Assembly: GCA_009733775.1 (NCBI GenBank)
Contig: WOGZ01000146.1
Coordinates: 17,691 to 81,690, forward strand
Direction: 5' to 3'
Length of the DNA stretch: 64,000 nt
Source: Alectoria sarmentosa
Lineage: Eukaryota > Ascomycota > Lecanoromycetes > Lecanorales > Parmeliaceae
Position 1 is the first letter of the stretch. Each line of letters opens with the position of its first letter. Under the pieces are notes generated by a model that worked only from the letters and a program-made list of their open reading frames with translations, made no database searches and was not told the origin of the DNA. This document shows, piece by piece, positions 32,168 to 44,161 of this stretch. Both the position numbers and the translations under genes were made by a program.

Positions 32168-34430
32168 TAGCTCCGGTGTCTTCTATTAAATAAATTTTCT
32201 CTTTAATTGTTAATATATTTATTATTAATTATTTTAACGTAATATTTAATTGCATTTTTATCGTTATTGTATTTAATTTCTAATTAATAAATTAATTATA
32301 TATTTTAAAATTAAATTACTTTTTATTGCCCGATAAATCGATATATTTTATTTTTCGAAAAGTCTTTATTTTAAATATTCGTTTCACGCTTTAATAAAGC
32401 ACAAAAACGTTATAAAAAAATCGTTATAAATTATTATAATATTGTCTCAAAATAACGAAAATTATCGATTTATTAACGAAGATAAATGCAGTAAAACATT
32501 AATTATAAAAAGAAATATATATTATAAAGTTATTTATATAAATAATATTAAGTCGCGTTAAGCTCAGTTGAATCGTGCGTTAAAAAAATAAAATTATAAC
32601 ATTATCTTCTCTTTTATATCGTTATATTTTTATAATTATTCTCTATTATAAACAGTTTAAAAATTTATAATTATTTTTAATTTTAACTTTTCACATTTTT
32701 TTATAATAAATTTTGTTATTTTTTTATTTTAACAATTTTTATTATATAATATTTATTACGAGCGTACTTTATTTAACTTTATCGCTTACTTAATTTTATC
32801 AACTTTAACGTAATTTTACGACTTATATATAAATCTTATTATCTTTTTTATAATCTTTTCTTTTTAATTTGTTATTTTAATATATTATTACACGATTATT
32901 ATTATTTAATTTTTATAATATCGTAATTTTATATCTTTTATTTTATTAATATTTCGTAATTTTATAACGTATTTTATTACTTTTCTCGATTGTTAACGTT
33001 TATTTATATATTATATATTTTATATTATAATATTTATGCTTAATAATAATTTATACTTTATTATACGTGCTTTAAAAATTTATAATAAAAAGTAAAAAAT
33101 AAAAAATAAAAATAATGTTATTCGTATTTGATTGTTTTATAATAAATTCACGTTTCGTATAACGTATTTATAATAATAATAATTATTATTTAAGTTTTTA
33201 TTCGTTAAAAATTAATATTATAATATCTTTTCGCAAATTCATAAAATTAACATTTATAAATATAATTTATTACGATTTAAAGACGATTAAATTTTAAAAA
33301 GAATATTTATTATTATATCAAAAAATCAAAAAATATTAAATATTTTATATTTCGATATAAACGAAATAATAACTATAAAAAAATATTATAAAATCGTTTA
33401 TATAAATAATATTAAATCGCGTTAAACTTAATTAAATCGTACGTCGTAAAAAAAACGAAATTATAATATTAATAATAATTATTATATTAAAAAATTAAAA
33501 TGATATTAAATGTTTTATATTTCGATATAAACGAAACAATAATTATAAAAAAAAAATTATAAAGTCGTTTATATAAGTAATATTAAGTTGCGTTAAATTT
33601 AATTAAATCGTGCGTTATAAAAAGAATAAAATTATAACAATGAAATTTATTATCAAATTTTTTAATTTTTTTTTTAATTGTCTTATTTCTTTTAATATCG
33701 TATTATTTTATAATTTAATTAAATACACGATTTATAAAAATAATTACAAAATAATAACAATCGTTTATTTTTTCACATTATTCTTTTTCGTTTTTTTTTT
33801 AAATAATTTTAAAATTATAAATATTTAATATTAAATAAAGAAAAAAATAATATAAATCGTTAATAAGAAACAAAAAAAGAAATATTATAATATTAAAAAA
33901 AAAATACTCGAATACGAGTTAAATTTTTTTATAAAAAGTATTAGAAAAATTTAAAACAAAATATTAAATATAACGAAAAAATAAACGAGAAAAAATATAT
34001 ATATATATAAATAAAAAATAATAATCGATAATTACTTTTATTCGTAAAATAAATTTATTTTTGAAATTATAAAAGTTATTAAAGTTAATAGCGATTAACT
34101 TTATATTATTAACGTTTTAATAACGAAATATATAAACGTATTTATTACTTTTTATACTTTATTTTTTAAAGTATTATTTATTTCAACTTATAGTTTATTA
34201 TTTAATAAATTTTTTTTTGTTTTTTTAAATTTTTACGAAACAAATTTTATAAAATTACGCATTTACGATGAATTTAATTTAATTTTCGAGTAATTCAAAT
34301 TAAAACACGTTTAATAAACTATAAAAAATTATTTTCGTTTATTATAAAAAAGGATAATGCGTCTATATGCGTTATTTTAAATCGATTAGATTTTCTCACG
34401 ATTTTTGTTTTTGTTTTTTGTTTTTTTTGT
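32168..34430. repeat. AT-rich degenerate block 1 (RIP-like)
   Basis: Composition changes abruptly to long runs of A and T at about 32,168 and back at about 34,430. There is no intact frame of any size; the longest (33610-33828) is low-complexity Ile/Asn/Phe/Lys. Many of the remaining C and G bases are in CpG. A shared segment occurs three times (32,496-32,602, 33,332-33,468 and 33,503-33,639), the last two at 171-bp spacing. The pattern fits transposon relics decayed by C-to-T mutation. The element type cannot be named. Confidence 0.75.
33332..33639 (+). repeat. Two direct repeats of about 137 bp, with a third partial copy at 32,496-32,602
   Basis: Copies at 33,332-33,468 and 33,503-33,639 share ATATTTCGATATAAACGAAA, TCGTTTATATAA-TAATATTAA and GCGTTAAA-TTAATTAAATCGT. 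The copy at 32,496-32,602 contains the second half and is less decayed: it reads AAGTCGCGTTAAGCTCAGTT where the others have lost C and G. All three end in ATTATAACA or ATTATAATA, which would suit an LTR terminus, but no matching TGTT start was found. Confidence 0.65.
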
Positions 34431-34709
34431 TTTTCGATAAACGTGCAATAATTGTAAGAACTCGTAAGACCGAATTTTTTCAACGCTTTTTAAATCACTG
34501 ACATCAGTGAAAGAGTCATCGAATGATTCTATTACGTTGTTCAGATCGCGCCAGAGATTTTGGGTTACGCAGATGATGGACGAAATTCGGATATCTTTTT
34601 GCACGACTTCGTAAGGAATGTGCAGCGAGGTAACGCTGTCGTCAATGGCAAGCAGCTGGCTTTTAAGGATTCTCGCGAAATCTATGCAAAAGCGTTGAAA
34701 GATAGTCTC
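34386..34709 (-). pseudogene. Possible truncated gene fragment at the edge of the AT-rich block
   Basis: An open frame of 107 codons runs from an acceptor-like CACCTAG at 34,710-34,716 down to a TAA just inside the AT-rich block. Its first 85 or so residues look like real protein (ETIFQRFCIDFARILKSQLL, SIICVTQNLWRDLNNVIESF, DVSDLKSVEKIRSYEFLQLL). The last 15 are Lys/Asn/Thr low-complexity encoded by the block itself. This suggests a gene whose 3' part was replaced or decayed. Family not recognised. A plus-strand frame (34560-34841) overlaps and cannot be excluded. Confidence 0.35.
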
Positions 34710-35343
34710 CTAGGTGTGAGTCGGCTAGTCGATCAAGTCATGGAAACGCTGGTTTCCGGACGAGTAACGGCGGTACGGCCAATGTGGCGACGGCAAATGT
34801 CAGTGTATCTTCCGCGTAGGGGCATTGGATTCCAGCTTTGATACCAGGTCTTCATGATTGTTATGGTTAGGTATTTCCAAGGGTGACGCGAGGTGATTGG
34901 GGATACTCTGCGTTACCTGCGAAAAATTTCGCAGGCACATCTCTTCGAGACACGCAGGATACAGCACGAAGCAGCAGGCAGATGAGAATCTGCCTCTCAT
35001 GTACGGTGCTGGATCACGAAAGATAGATATTATGAACGTGGAACTTCTCTCTTGGATGGCGGATGATAGATCGCTGGAGGAGGCTGGAGCGGTGGAATGT
35101 GTTGGAATTTAGCCTTCGGTCATCACGGTCACCTCGTATCCCTGAAAGTCTATCTACTACTGTATATTACAGGGTCCCAGAGATCCTGGACTAATGAAAT
35201 CATCGTTCCTTACAATGTTTTAACAAAGGCTGGATTAGAAGCGTGCGGTTCGACATCGCTTCATTGGGTCTTGCAAATGAGCACCTTGAGGTAGACTTAT
35301 CCACTTTGACATTGTTTCTTTAAGTGGCGACAAGGATTCCAGC

Positions 35344-38300
35344 TCAAAGAGCAAAGGAGCCCCGCCGAAAGGCAGGTCTATTCAAGTCAGCCTTGATCAT
35401 AGACACCTTATCGTCTCTGGGATAAATCAATGTCCCATCTGCTGTCACACAGCAGAGATCCAAACTGCCACCCATAGCCCAGTCATCAGGTACAAAAAAA
35501 TGTCGCTGGACAAATTCATCGCCCTCATTGCCATGGTGTTTGGGCGGCTTTGACGACATTCCTGGTGACGCTGACTGATGTGCAAAGTCAACCATTTTGT
35601 AGCTGTTTACCCATAAATCCCAATCCAAGAAGACGAAAAGATCACCAGGTAGTATAGCGAGAGCAATTCGGACTCGAGATCTGACATCGTCTGGAATAGT
35701 CGCAGACCTGACAAGGGATGTGTCAGTCTGGTTGACACCGGCTCTGATGGGCTCCAATTCTGACAATGGGAGAATAAAGAATCGACCGACTCCTGTGAAG
35801 GAATCATTTGAGCTCAATCGTATCAAGACATATTTGAGGTCTTGTGTGACCATTGCTCTCACTTTCTCCGAGGTTGGTCCTGGTGTAACAATGTTCGTGC
35901 GCTTGAGGAGCTTGGTAGCCATGTGGACGTCACCGTTGAAATCAGAAATCAATACGTTGTCCTGTCGCACTGAATCTATGTGCAGATAAGAGACAGGCTC
36001 TCTACATTCAAGGAGATCTTGCCACCCGAGTACTCGTACATCTGCAGATCCAATGCCGAGTAACAATTCATGATGAGTTGGGTGGCTCACCCACTTCCGC
36101 AAATCGCCATCCGCAAGTTTCTCAGATGCACGTAAACTGGCGTCCTTAAGCGACCATATGTGGGCAGATTGACTTGCGACGATGAGAAGCAGACTGGAAC
36201 CTGGACTGAACAAAATCTCGTGTATGACTTGCTCCTCCAGGTCGAGTTTCGGATTTTTCAGGGGTATGACTTGTGTCGTCTCAGTCAAGTGACCGTAGTC
36301 GGTTATCTCAATTTGGCTGAGGATGATATCTCCGCTGAGGTCAGCTGCCACCATGTATTGCGAATCTTGACTCCAAGCCAAGTGGCTGACTTCCATGAAG
36401 TTGTTGAATTTGCCAACTTCGACTGTGTCTGACCCGTTCGTGCTGCGGAGCTGAACAGACCCGTCATCGGTACCGACGCAAACACACTTCCCATTTGGAC
36501 AAGCTTCAAGGGCAGAAATTGCCTCAAACTGTTCTAGCTTTGCTTCTGAGGCCTGCCCAACAGACATCGAAATTGCAGTCTCACTGGATAAATCACTGAC
36601 AGCCTCTTCTGCGTCTGAAAAGCGTAGAAGGCTATTGGGCTCCCAAGCATTAATTGAATTGACCATTCCACAGCGCAGATCAAAGAATCGTAGACAATCA
36701 GGGCTAAATGCCAGTCCTATCAGGAGATCGTCGGAGGAAAGCTGATAAATGACAGAGAAGTCGGCGAAATCCCAAATTTTGACAATGCCAGTGCTGGTGC
36801 TGGACAAAAAGAGCTTCCCATCCGAGCTTGCAGTAACATCGTTGGCATACGCCTGAGCCTCTTGGTGTTCACCTGTCAGCGGGTGCCACTTGAATACGAA
36901 TCCGTCTGTATAGAAGCCAATTACGTGGTCTGTGACGGGATTCCAGACAAAACGCCAAGCAACATACCAACCCATAGTATATTGATCAGCAGAGAATTTG
37001 GTTCCCTGAGCTCTATTGCATCTATTGATGCATTTGCCAGTTTCCAAAGACCATACGGATAGCGGGAAGCCACGGTATGCTACTCCAGCGTATGATCCGT
37101 CTCTGCTGAAGGCAACACACGTAGGCGAGTTCGCAGCAGCTTCTGCGGTCAATGGCTCCTTGAACAGTGTTGGATGCACGTACCGCCATTCGTTCTCAGT
37201 CTGTCCGACGTCGAAGAAGCGGACGGCTCTGTCGTCAAACCCAGCGAGAATCCTTGTGTCGTTATTCGTGAAAAAGAGCGTGATGGCTCTGGCCTCCACA
37301 TTATTTCTGACTGAGTAAAGAACACCACCAGATGGAATTGCCCATAGCTTAGTGGTTTGCAGGCCATAAGTAGAAAGCTTGTCACCATGGGCATTGAGAA
37401 CGATACTCGTGACAGGTTCACCATGCTCAATAACATGGACTTCCATAAAGGTCTGAAAGTCCCAGACAACTATACGACCGTTGGCACCAAGAACAGCGAT
37501 ATATTGACCTGCACATGCCAGCTTGTAAGCTTCAAACCCCTCTGGTAGAGAGATTCTGGCTAGACGGTCCGTCCACGCACTGTCGAGGTCGCCTATTACG
37601 CAAAGGTCCCTGTCATTTTTACAGTATGGCTGTTGATACAGAGCCGAGGTCTCTGGGCTGAAGGGTGAAACAAGGCCGTAGATGGCCCGAGGATATTTGA
37701 GCAGAGCGATGCTGAATTTGGCGACGATTCTTATTAGGTCGACAGCCCATTGATCCAAAAGCTGCAAATCAGAAAGCCGTCGGAGCAATGGATTCTTGGA
37801 AGCATCCTCTTTTCGTACCAGGGCGACGAATGAACCAAGACTTTTGGAGGTTTTCATAAGGACATCCAGATGACCCGTCCTTGATAACAAATGCACCCAT
37901 AAAGGGAAGGCGCCGCCAGCGAAAAACCTTACCAATACATCGAGTAATTTACCTGACCCACTCTTGCTGGCTTTCAAATGATACATCCAAGAGGTCGCAG
38001 CATACAGCAAGTATGACTGAGAAGCGGCATCGTTATCAATCATATCAGATGTGATGCGCGAGTCGAGAAGAGTAGATACTGTCTTAATGCACAGGGTTTC
38101 ATGGTTCGCTTGTACATCAATAAACAGCTCGGACTCACGTGGTTGAACGAGATATTCACGTGCTGTCTGATGGATCATTGCAATATAGTCCGAAGCGTCG
38201 ACCCGTATGAATTGACCACAAACGTCGGAAATGGTCCTTTTGAGGTCCAGAATCCCAGGGAAATCTGGCTCCAAGGCTTGAGAAAGCTCTCGAAGACTCA

Positions 38301-40549
38301 TGGGTCTTCGAGCACCCATTGTCCATCGGAGCAGAGCCTTTGCTAGCAACCGACTTGATTTGTGGGGGAGTTTGAGGATGGCATGCTCCATCCGGTCATA
38401 CAGTTTCTGCATATCACTTGGAAACTCGTCAAGAGTCTCTTGAATACCTGATGCTGTATGGCAATAGACTATCTCTTCCAGGACAAGCCGTGTCCATAGA
38501 AAATTGCCCTCGGCACGAGCAAGAATCTTTTGAATCACCAGATTTTTGATCTGTTCACTACCACGCATATGGCCTACTTCTTGTTCCACTAGACGTTGAA
38601 TGTCTTGTGCGTTGTGATCCAAGCTGTGATTCTCAAGCTTCGTCAAGCGTAAGGACCTTGCAGCTTTGGCAACGCCCAGCTGTATAGATTCCGTTTGTCG
38701 ACTTGCAATGAAGATTCGTAGAGGTAAACTCGAGCTGGAGCAGGTGCGGATGAGATCCAGAAGAATCTTTGGTGATTCGCACTCGTCCAGAGCGTCAATG
38801 ACCCAGAAAAATGGTCGTCGATGTTCCATCTTGAAGAGAAGATTCTCGTACACCTTGTGCCATATTACAGAAGCATCGGCAGAATCCACTCGCAACCCCT
38901 GCTTCGACAGATCTAGCATACCACGGCGAAAGGCACGATTCTCCTTCGCAATTTGACAAGCGATCGACCGAAGAAGATTAGCTACAGAGCGCTTGTGTTG
39001 ATCCCCGAAGTTGAAGAAAAAATACTGTGGTGCAAGATTCCGTTGTTGCAGAGCCGTTACAACATACGCAGACAACACAGACTTTCCACTTGCAGGTGCA
39101 GCACTGAACCAAATAAGATGGCATCCTTCGGGTGTGCTTATCCAATCAGACATGCCATTTTCATGCAATATCCATTCACAAGTCCCCTCAATCCAAAGCC
39201 TGTGATACTTGTTGAGGTCATCGTCGTGCTCGAAGAAGGAAGAAAACAGCCTCTGCAACGTTTGAAATTCGTCCATGGCCTGGTCGGCCGACACGCCCAC
39301 TTTACGCACTATCTCCTCCGCAAGGGTTCCTAGGGCATTGCGAACGCTGACATAATTTGCATCTTCTGGACTAGAGTACTTAGAAACTCCATGATGGTCG
39401 GCGTACAGCGGCCTTGAAATTTCTTTCGAATAGCCCAAGATGGCGGAATCTTTCTCCAACACCATCATCTTTCTCGGACCAATCGGTGTCGGTAGTGTCT
39501 CGTAAAATGACCAGATTGACAGTCGCGGCGCAATGTGCCTGAACTGTTCGTTAATTTCCTCCAAGGCCACGGAGCTTCTGTTGAGGTCTGTTATGAAGGT
39601 CCTTGCAGATTGAAACGATGCGACGAGAATTCTGTTCAGAATTTCGGCTAGATTCGAGCCTCGATGAGGAGTCGAAAGGAATATAATGGCAGATATTGAC
39701 CGCACTAGAGCTTTGTAGTGCTCGTCGTTCTGTCCCAACAGGCACGCTTTCTTCGCGACTAGACCGCCCATCGAGTGCGTAACAAATATGAGCGGCGTCT
39801 CCCCTATACCAAACTTCTCCCCTTCATGTGTTTTGCCAAATCGAAGCTCGAAAAGCAATTCTTTTGCGAAGTCGGTGATGCCAGCTATACTCCTCGCTTC
39901 GCCAGGCCGGAAGTTCGCATTGTAGCCAAATGTGAAGATCCGTGCGCGCTCCAATTCTGTCTCTAATGGGAGCCAAAGTCCTGGCCAGAATAGCTCGGGG
40001 TTGTGGTCTTTCGACCAAGTCTTTCGGCTGTCTCCTCCCAAACCATGTATGAAGACAATGTCCAAGCATGATGTCACCGATGGCTGATAAACTAGATGTA
40101 AACCTAGACCTGTGTTACGGCTAGGAGAAGGGGTTCGGAGGGAGGAGTTCGATCCACGATCGGGAGGGAGAAGAGGTGTCTGGTTTGAGGGTGAGGGACT
40201 GGGTCTGTCGAATATGAAGTCAGACCCAGCGGAGTGCTTCCGATCGGCAGCTATAGGTTCGGGAGATGTTGTTTGAGAGCTTTTGTCACCAGCACTCTCA
40301 GAACCTTGAGACCTGTGCCGACGAAATAATTTGTGCTGTTCTGATGTATCAGACCCTCAAACGCAGCATCAGTAAACCAATTACTCACCATGCTTCTCCT
40401 TGGCTGTCTGGTATCTAAAGTTTGACGCGATCAATGACACTTCAAGTTCCTGAGTCAAGTGAAAAACGATCTTGCAAAAGAATAGAGTATGGGATTTGCT
40501 GATACCGTGAGGGGGGGCCGCACCTGGCGATCACAGATTGGTGCAGCAT
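35344..40549 (-). CDS. NLR-like protein: alpha/beta hydrolase domain, NACHT NTPase, WD40-type repeats
   Basis: Fungal STAND/NLR-type protein, probably in non-self recognition or cell-death signalling. Exons 40549-40524, 40414-40389 and 40340-35344; 1,682 aa. A hydrolase-like effector domain (about residues 90-360) has DIVFIHGLGGDSRKTW, FVTHSMGGLVAKK (Ser about 207), LSTPHRGS and ADHHGVSKY (candidate His). The NACHT domain follows: WFSAAPASGKSVLS (about 431-441), Walker B FFWVIDALDEC (about 528-538) and RIFIASR. The last 700 residues are degenerate WD40-like repeats (VWSLETGKC, KIWDFADFSV). The first Gly of the Walker A pattern is Ala. The two 26-nt first exons are in phase but weaker evidence; the frame is open from 40,340, and a start could lie inside exon 3. 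It sits beside an AT-rich block, as many such genes do. Confidence 0.88.
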
Positions 40550-40689
40550 GTACGGTGGGGGCTATCTATGTATCTGTGCGTTGGTCTACCAGACCGAGCA
40601 GGGCCAGAGATTTTTTTTGTAAGGCAACATCTCGCGTGGTTCACCTACCATTCTACAGCCGACGAACACAATTGACCTAATATCTCGAC
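40550..40689. promoter_or_regulatory. Very short head-to-head promoter between the NLR-like gene and the fructosamine-kinase gene
   Basis: Only 140 bp separate the inferred start codons. The interval contains an eight-T run at 40,612-40,619 and no recognised factor site. If the NLR first exons are wrong, the true gap is larger (up to about 350 bp). Confidence 0.4.
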
Positions 40690-41902
40690 ATGAGTGAGAA
40701 CATGGAAAAAGTTGTACAAGTGGGCGAGGCGGAGGTGTTGCCTGACCTTGGAGACTTTCCAATCGACGACGGCATTCTTGCGAAATTCCCTCAAGGCACA
40801 CAGGTCGTTTCTGCTAATCGATACGGACTATCACAATGGACAATCACAGCTCGACTCCATGTGAAATCTCCAGACGGTCAGACGAATCGGTACTTTCTGA
40901 AGACCGCTAAAGGGGAAGTGGGCAGACGGCTCATGGAGGGTGAATTCCATGCCATCTCTGCTTTACACAACGTTGACAATCTCTTTGCACCCAAGCCCCA
41001 TGCTTGGGGCAAGCGCAGTGGACCGGGCCCAGAGACGTACTTCTTCCTCCTACAGTATATTGATATGAGCGATCGTTTCCCAGATCCAAATCAATTGTGC
41101 AGGAGACTGGCTCAACTGCATCGAAACAGTGTTTCGCCAACAGGGAAATTCGGATTTCATATCAACACATGTCAAGGCAAGACTCAGCAGTCGCTGGGAT
41201 GGGAGAGCAGCTGGGCCATGCTCTTTACAAAGATGCTGAAGCACGTTGCTCAGGAAGACAACAAGACGAATAGGCATTGGGAGGCGCTTGATCAGCTGGA
41301 GGGCAGGATCTTCTCGCACGTCATACCTAGGCTACTGGGGGCTCTCGAGAGTGACGGCCGAAGCATCAAGCCGTGTCTGATCCATGGCGACCTGTGGGAA
41401 GGAAACACCGGTACCACATTTGATACGGGAAACATCTACACCTTCCATGCCGCCTCATTCTACGCACATAATGAAATGGAAATTGGAGACTGGAGATGCT
41501 TCTACAACAACATTCACAATAAGGTTTATACCAGGACCTATTTGAAGAATTACGCCCCGAGTGAGCCCAAGGAGGAGTGGGATGATAGGAATCGCATGTA
41601 CTCCATCTACTACAATATACTTTATTCGGTCAACCACGGCAGCCAGGGGACATCAATTCGCCAAATGTAAGTTCGAAGGCGTTACCAGGAAAGCTGTGAG
41701 CTGACATCAAAGCAGAGCATTCGACGATATGTACTATCTCGTCGACAAGTTCGCCCCTTTCGCGGCAGGGGAAGGACCTCCCAGAATTGACCAATTTCAG
41801 CGTGTAGGGTTTCCGACTGAAGCCGATCACACGGCAACCAAGTTCGGCTCAGCAGAGTCGTCTGCATACGCGGCGAAGATGAGGGAAGGTGTCGGGTCCT
41901 AG
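40690..41902 (+). CDS. Fructosamine-3-kinase family protein with altered metal-binding Asp
   Basis: Members phosphorylate ketosamines on glycated proteins so that they decompose (protein deglycation). Two exons, 40690-41666 and 41716-41902, joined over a 49-bp intron as SIRQIAFDDMYYLVDKF; 387 aa. Family landmarks: YFLKTAKGEVGRRLMEGEF (ATP-site Lys), PKPHAWGK, FPDPNQLCRRLAQLHRNSVS, GKFGFHINTCQG, and the catalytic loop LIHGDLWEGNTG (about residue 236). The next motif, normally Phe-Asp-x-Ala-x-x-Phe/Tyr-Tyr-Ala-His-Asn-Glu, reads FHAASFYAHNEMEIGDW here. The Asp equivalent to the protein-kinase DFG aspartate is His (codon CAT near 41,445). Everything else looks intact, so loss or change of catalysis is inferred, not shown. 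Confidence 0.9.
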
Positions 41903-42520
41903 GTCAATCTGTCAGTTGATTGGAATCCTTGGCATTCATACATGTCCCCCACCCACCCCTACAAATCTTCAGTATTACGAATTTCCTATATATGAAGGAA
42001 TAATATATACAAGAACTGATGTTTCGATTGTTGCGATTCTATTGTCGGCGGAATTGTCACAATCGAGAGCGTGGTCATTAAGTTGTGAGGGAAATAAAAT
42101 ATATTGAGAATTTACGAGATCAACACTTTGAAGCGGATAATTTTGGATCTCAATACTCTCAAGTACCCAGTGCCCTCAATATCTTTGTGAATACGAATCA
42201 ATTTTCGACCTTTGAACGACGTAAGAATCGTAAAGGTCGGACTGTTGATTTTCGTATGCATTCTTTTGTGTTATCTACAATATCTGTAAAGTCATATTTT
42301 ACAAGGGTGGGGTGGAAGGATACCTTGTGCATGAATGCCAAAAATTCCAATGCTTTTTGCACCTGACAAATAGCAAGTATTCGTCCGAGGACATGGGCAT
42401 TTCATTTGTACTGAGGGGAATTCAGAGGTCACCCGCGAGGCCTACCAAACCATTGTGGACGAAGACCAATGAGCATCTTCAGCGGAACACGATTTGGGGG
42501 AAATATTCTACTATTTGTGG
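41903..42520. other. Intergenic between convergent genes
   Basis: About 620 bp between the stops of the fructosamine-kinase gene and the MFS gene. Parts (41,990-42,300) are AT-richer than the genes. No coding, RNA or repeat feature was recognised. Confidence 0.5.
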
Positions 42521-44161
42521 CTAGCCATTGTCATTCGCACGGCTACGTGCACTCTTTCTTTGTATGCGTCGCGTCCTCCAAGACATTCCCTTCCTTTCAA
42601 TCACCAACACAGCCAGTGCCCCACAGCCACCACTCCAGATGCCCAGTATTGTAAAATACCATCCTCGGTTCAACGCAGCTAGGAGTGGCTGCAAGATTGC
42701 TACCCCAGCTGCAGCCATGGTGCAACGAACAATGCTTGCTGCCGCTGCAGCAGTACTAGGGCTCTCAGGAAACACGTCCACCAGGAGAGCATTGTAGGTG
42801 TTGTAGAAACAACAACCCATTGAGCCTTGTATGAACTGCAGTATGAGAACAATGGCTAGGTGTGCATGTTTTGTGACGGCCCATCCATAGCCTACCAAGA
42901 CCGCAGTTGATATGATCAACAGGAAGTAGCTGCCTCTCGCCCTTGCCCGCTCAATTGGAAAATGTTGTAGATCATCTCCTGCTACCTCATCAATGTTCCT
43001 GCCGATCTTTCTTGCAACTGTTCTGTAGTTATAGTCCATGATCTTCCCAATGCAAAAGCCACCAGCGATGATCCCTACACCCCGTGGGATGTATGTGAGG
43101 CCGATCTGCAGCTCGTTGAAGTGGTAGATATCTTTGAATATGTCGGGCATTACAGCCACGACCGCGTAATCGACCACATAGAAAGACCCTTGCATCCACA
43201 GTGCGAAAAAAGTGTCGAGATGAAACATGACCCGAAGACATGCTAGTGGATTGAAAAAGCGGCATTGCTGCAAGGTGCTCTTCCTCGAAGAGACGGGACT
43301 GTTTTCTCGATTTTGGCCCTCTTGGTTCTTGGTCTTAGCGTTGCCTTTCTGGGTGAACAGCCAACGCATCAGTACAGACGACCAGCTCTCCTCCCACCAA
43401 CATCTCTCTGCGTCAGAACCCCCATTACCGACCAAGACTCTTGCGGTTTCTGGGAGGAATAATCCAACACTAAGCCACAGCACCACACCCACAATAACCA
43501 AGGACCAAAACACCCACTCGTAGCTGCCACTGGTCCATGCCACTGATCCTCCGATAACAGGCCCTACACAAGCTCCCAAGTTCAAGGCCATACTCACAGG
43601 GCCCAGCATCCTGCCTCGCTCACTTGGTACACAGATGTCTGCCACGACCCCATAGCTTACCGCCAACGCCGCACTAGCGCCCAAGCTCTGAAGTGCCCGC
43701 AAAACCAGTAGAGCGGCGTAGCTAGACTTGGTCAGGGCGAGTCCAAGGTTGCCAAATGCGTACAAAGCCAGCGTGACCAAGAACACCAACCGGCGCCCGA
43801 TGGAGTCGGATAAAGGACCGAAAACAGCTGGTGACAGGGCTTGGAAGATGATGTATATTACCAGAGTGAGGTTAATAACTTGAGCGGAAGTCTCGAAGCG
43901 TGTACGAAGCAAAGGCAGTAAAGGAAAATAGCATGTTGCTGTGAGGGGCGAGGTTATGGTAGCGAAACCTAGGAGCAGTCGCAACCGTCGCTTTTGGTTT
44001 CGCGTAAATACGGAATAGGGAATGGACACGGGACAGGTTTTGTTCGGGCCATTGCTTGCAACTCGATCGAAGTGAGTTGCTAAAGTGCTCAATGAATCTT
44101 TGTGGGTGGGGCATTGAATGGGCGGAGAAGTAAGGTTGGCTATCTCCTTCTCCATGCTCAT
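42521..44161 (-). CDS. MFS transporter, drug:H+ antiporter (DHA1) type
   Basis: Uninterrupted 546-codon frame. A hydrophilic N-terminus of about 60 residues precedes 12 apparent membrane spans in two groups of six. They are separated by a charged loop of about 60 residues (DAERCWWEESW to SSRKSTLQQ). The MFS signature between spans 2 and 3 is present (FGPLSDSIGRRLVFL), as is the span-5 antiporter-type motif (LGACVGPVIGGSVAW). The C-terminus is cytosolic and basic (RRIQRKSARSRA). The fold and polytopic layout support a plasma-membrane exporter of small molecules; the substrate cannot be predicted. A second ATG lies two codons downstream. The promoter side is only about 280 bp from the start of the large AT-rich block, which may influence expression. 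Confidence 0.9.
   Translation of the reverse strand: MSMEKEIANLTSPPIQCPTHKDSLSTLATHFDRVASNGPNKTCPVSIPYSVFTRNQKRRLRLLLGFATITSPLTATCYFPLLPLLRTRFETSAQVINLTLVIYIIFQALSPAVFGPLSDSIGRRLVFLVTLALYAFGNLGLALTKSSYAALLVLRALQSLGASAALAVSYGVVADICVPSERGRMLGPVSMALNLGACVGPVIGGSVAWTSGSYEWVFWSLVIVGVVLWLSVGLFLPETARVLVGNGGSDAERCWWEESWSSVLMRWLFTQKGNAKTKNQEGQNRENSPVSSRKSTLQQCRFFNPLACLRVMFHLDTFFALWMQGSFYVVDYAVVAVMPDIFKDIYHFNELQIGLTYIPRGVGIIAGGFCIGKIMDYNYRTVARKIGRNIDEVAGDDLQHFPIERARARGSYFLLIISTAVLVGYGWAVTKHAHLAIVLILQFIQGSMGCCFYNTYNALLVDVFPESPSTAAAAASIVRCTMAAAGVAILQPLLAALNRGWYFTILGIWSGGCGALAVLVIERKGMSWRTRRIQRKSARSRANDNG

Noticed and set aside
34560..34841. 93-codon plus-strand frame at the edge of AT-rich block 1
   Set aside because: It overlaps the minus-strand relic, which has a better upstream acceptor and runs further; it could not be fully excluded.
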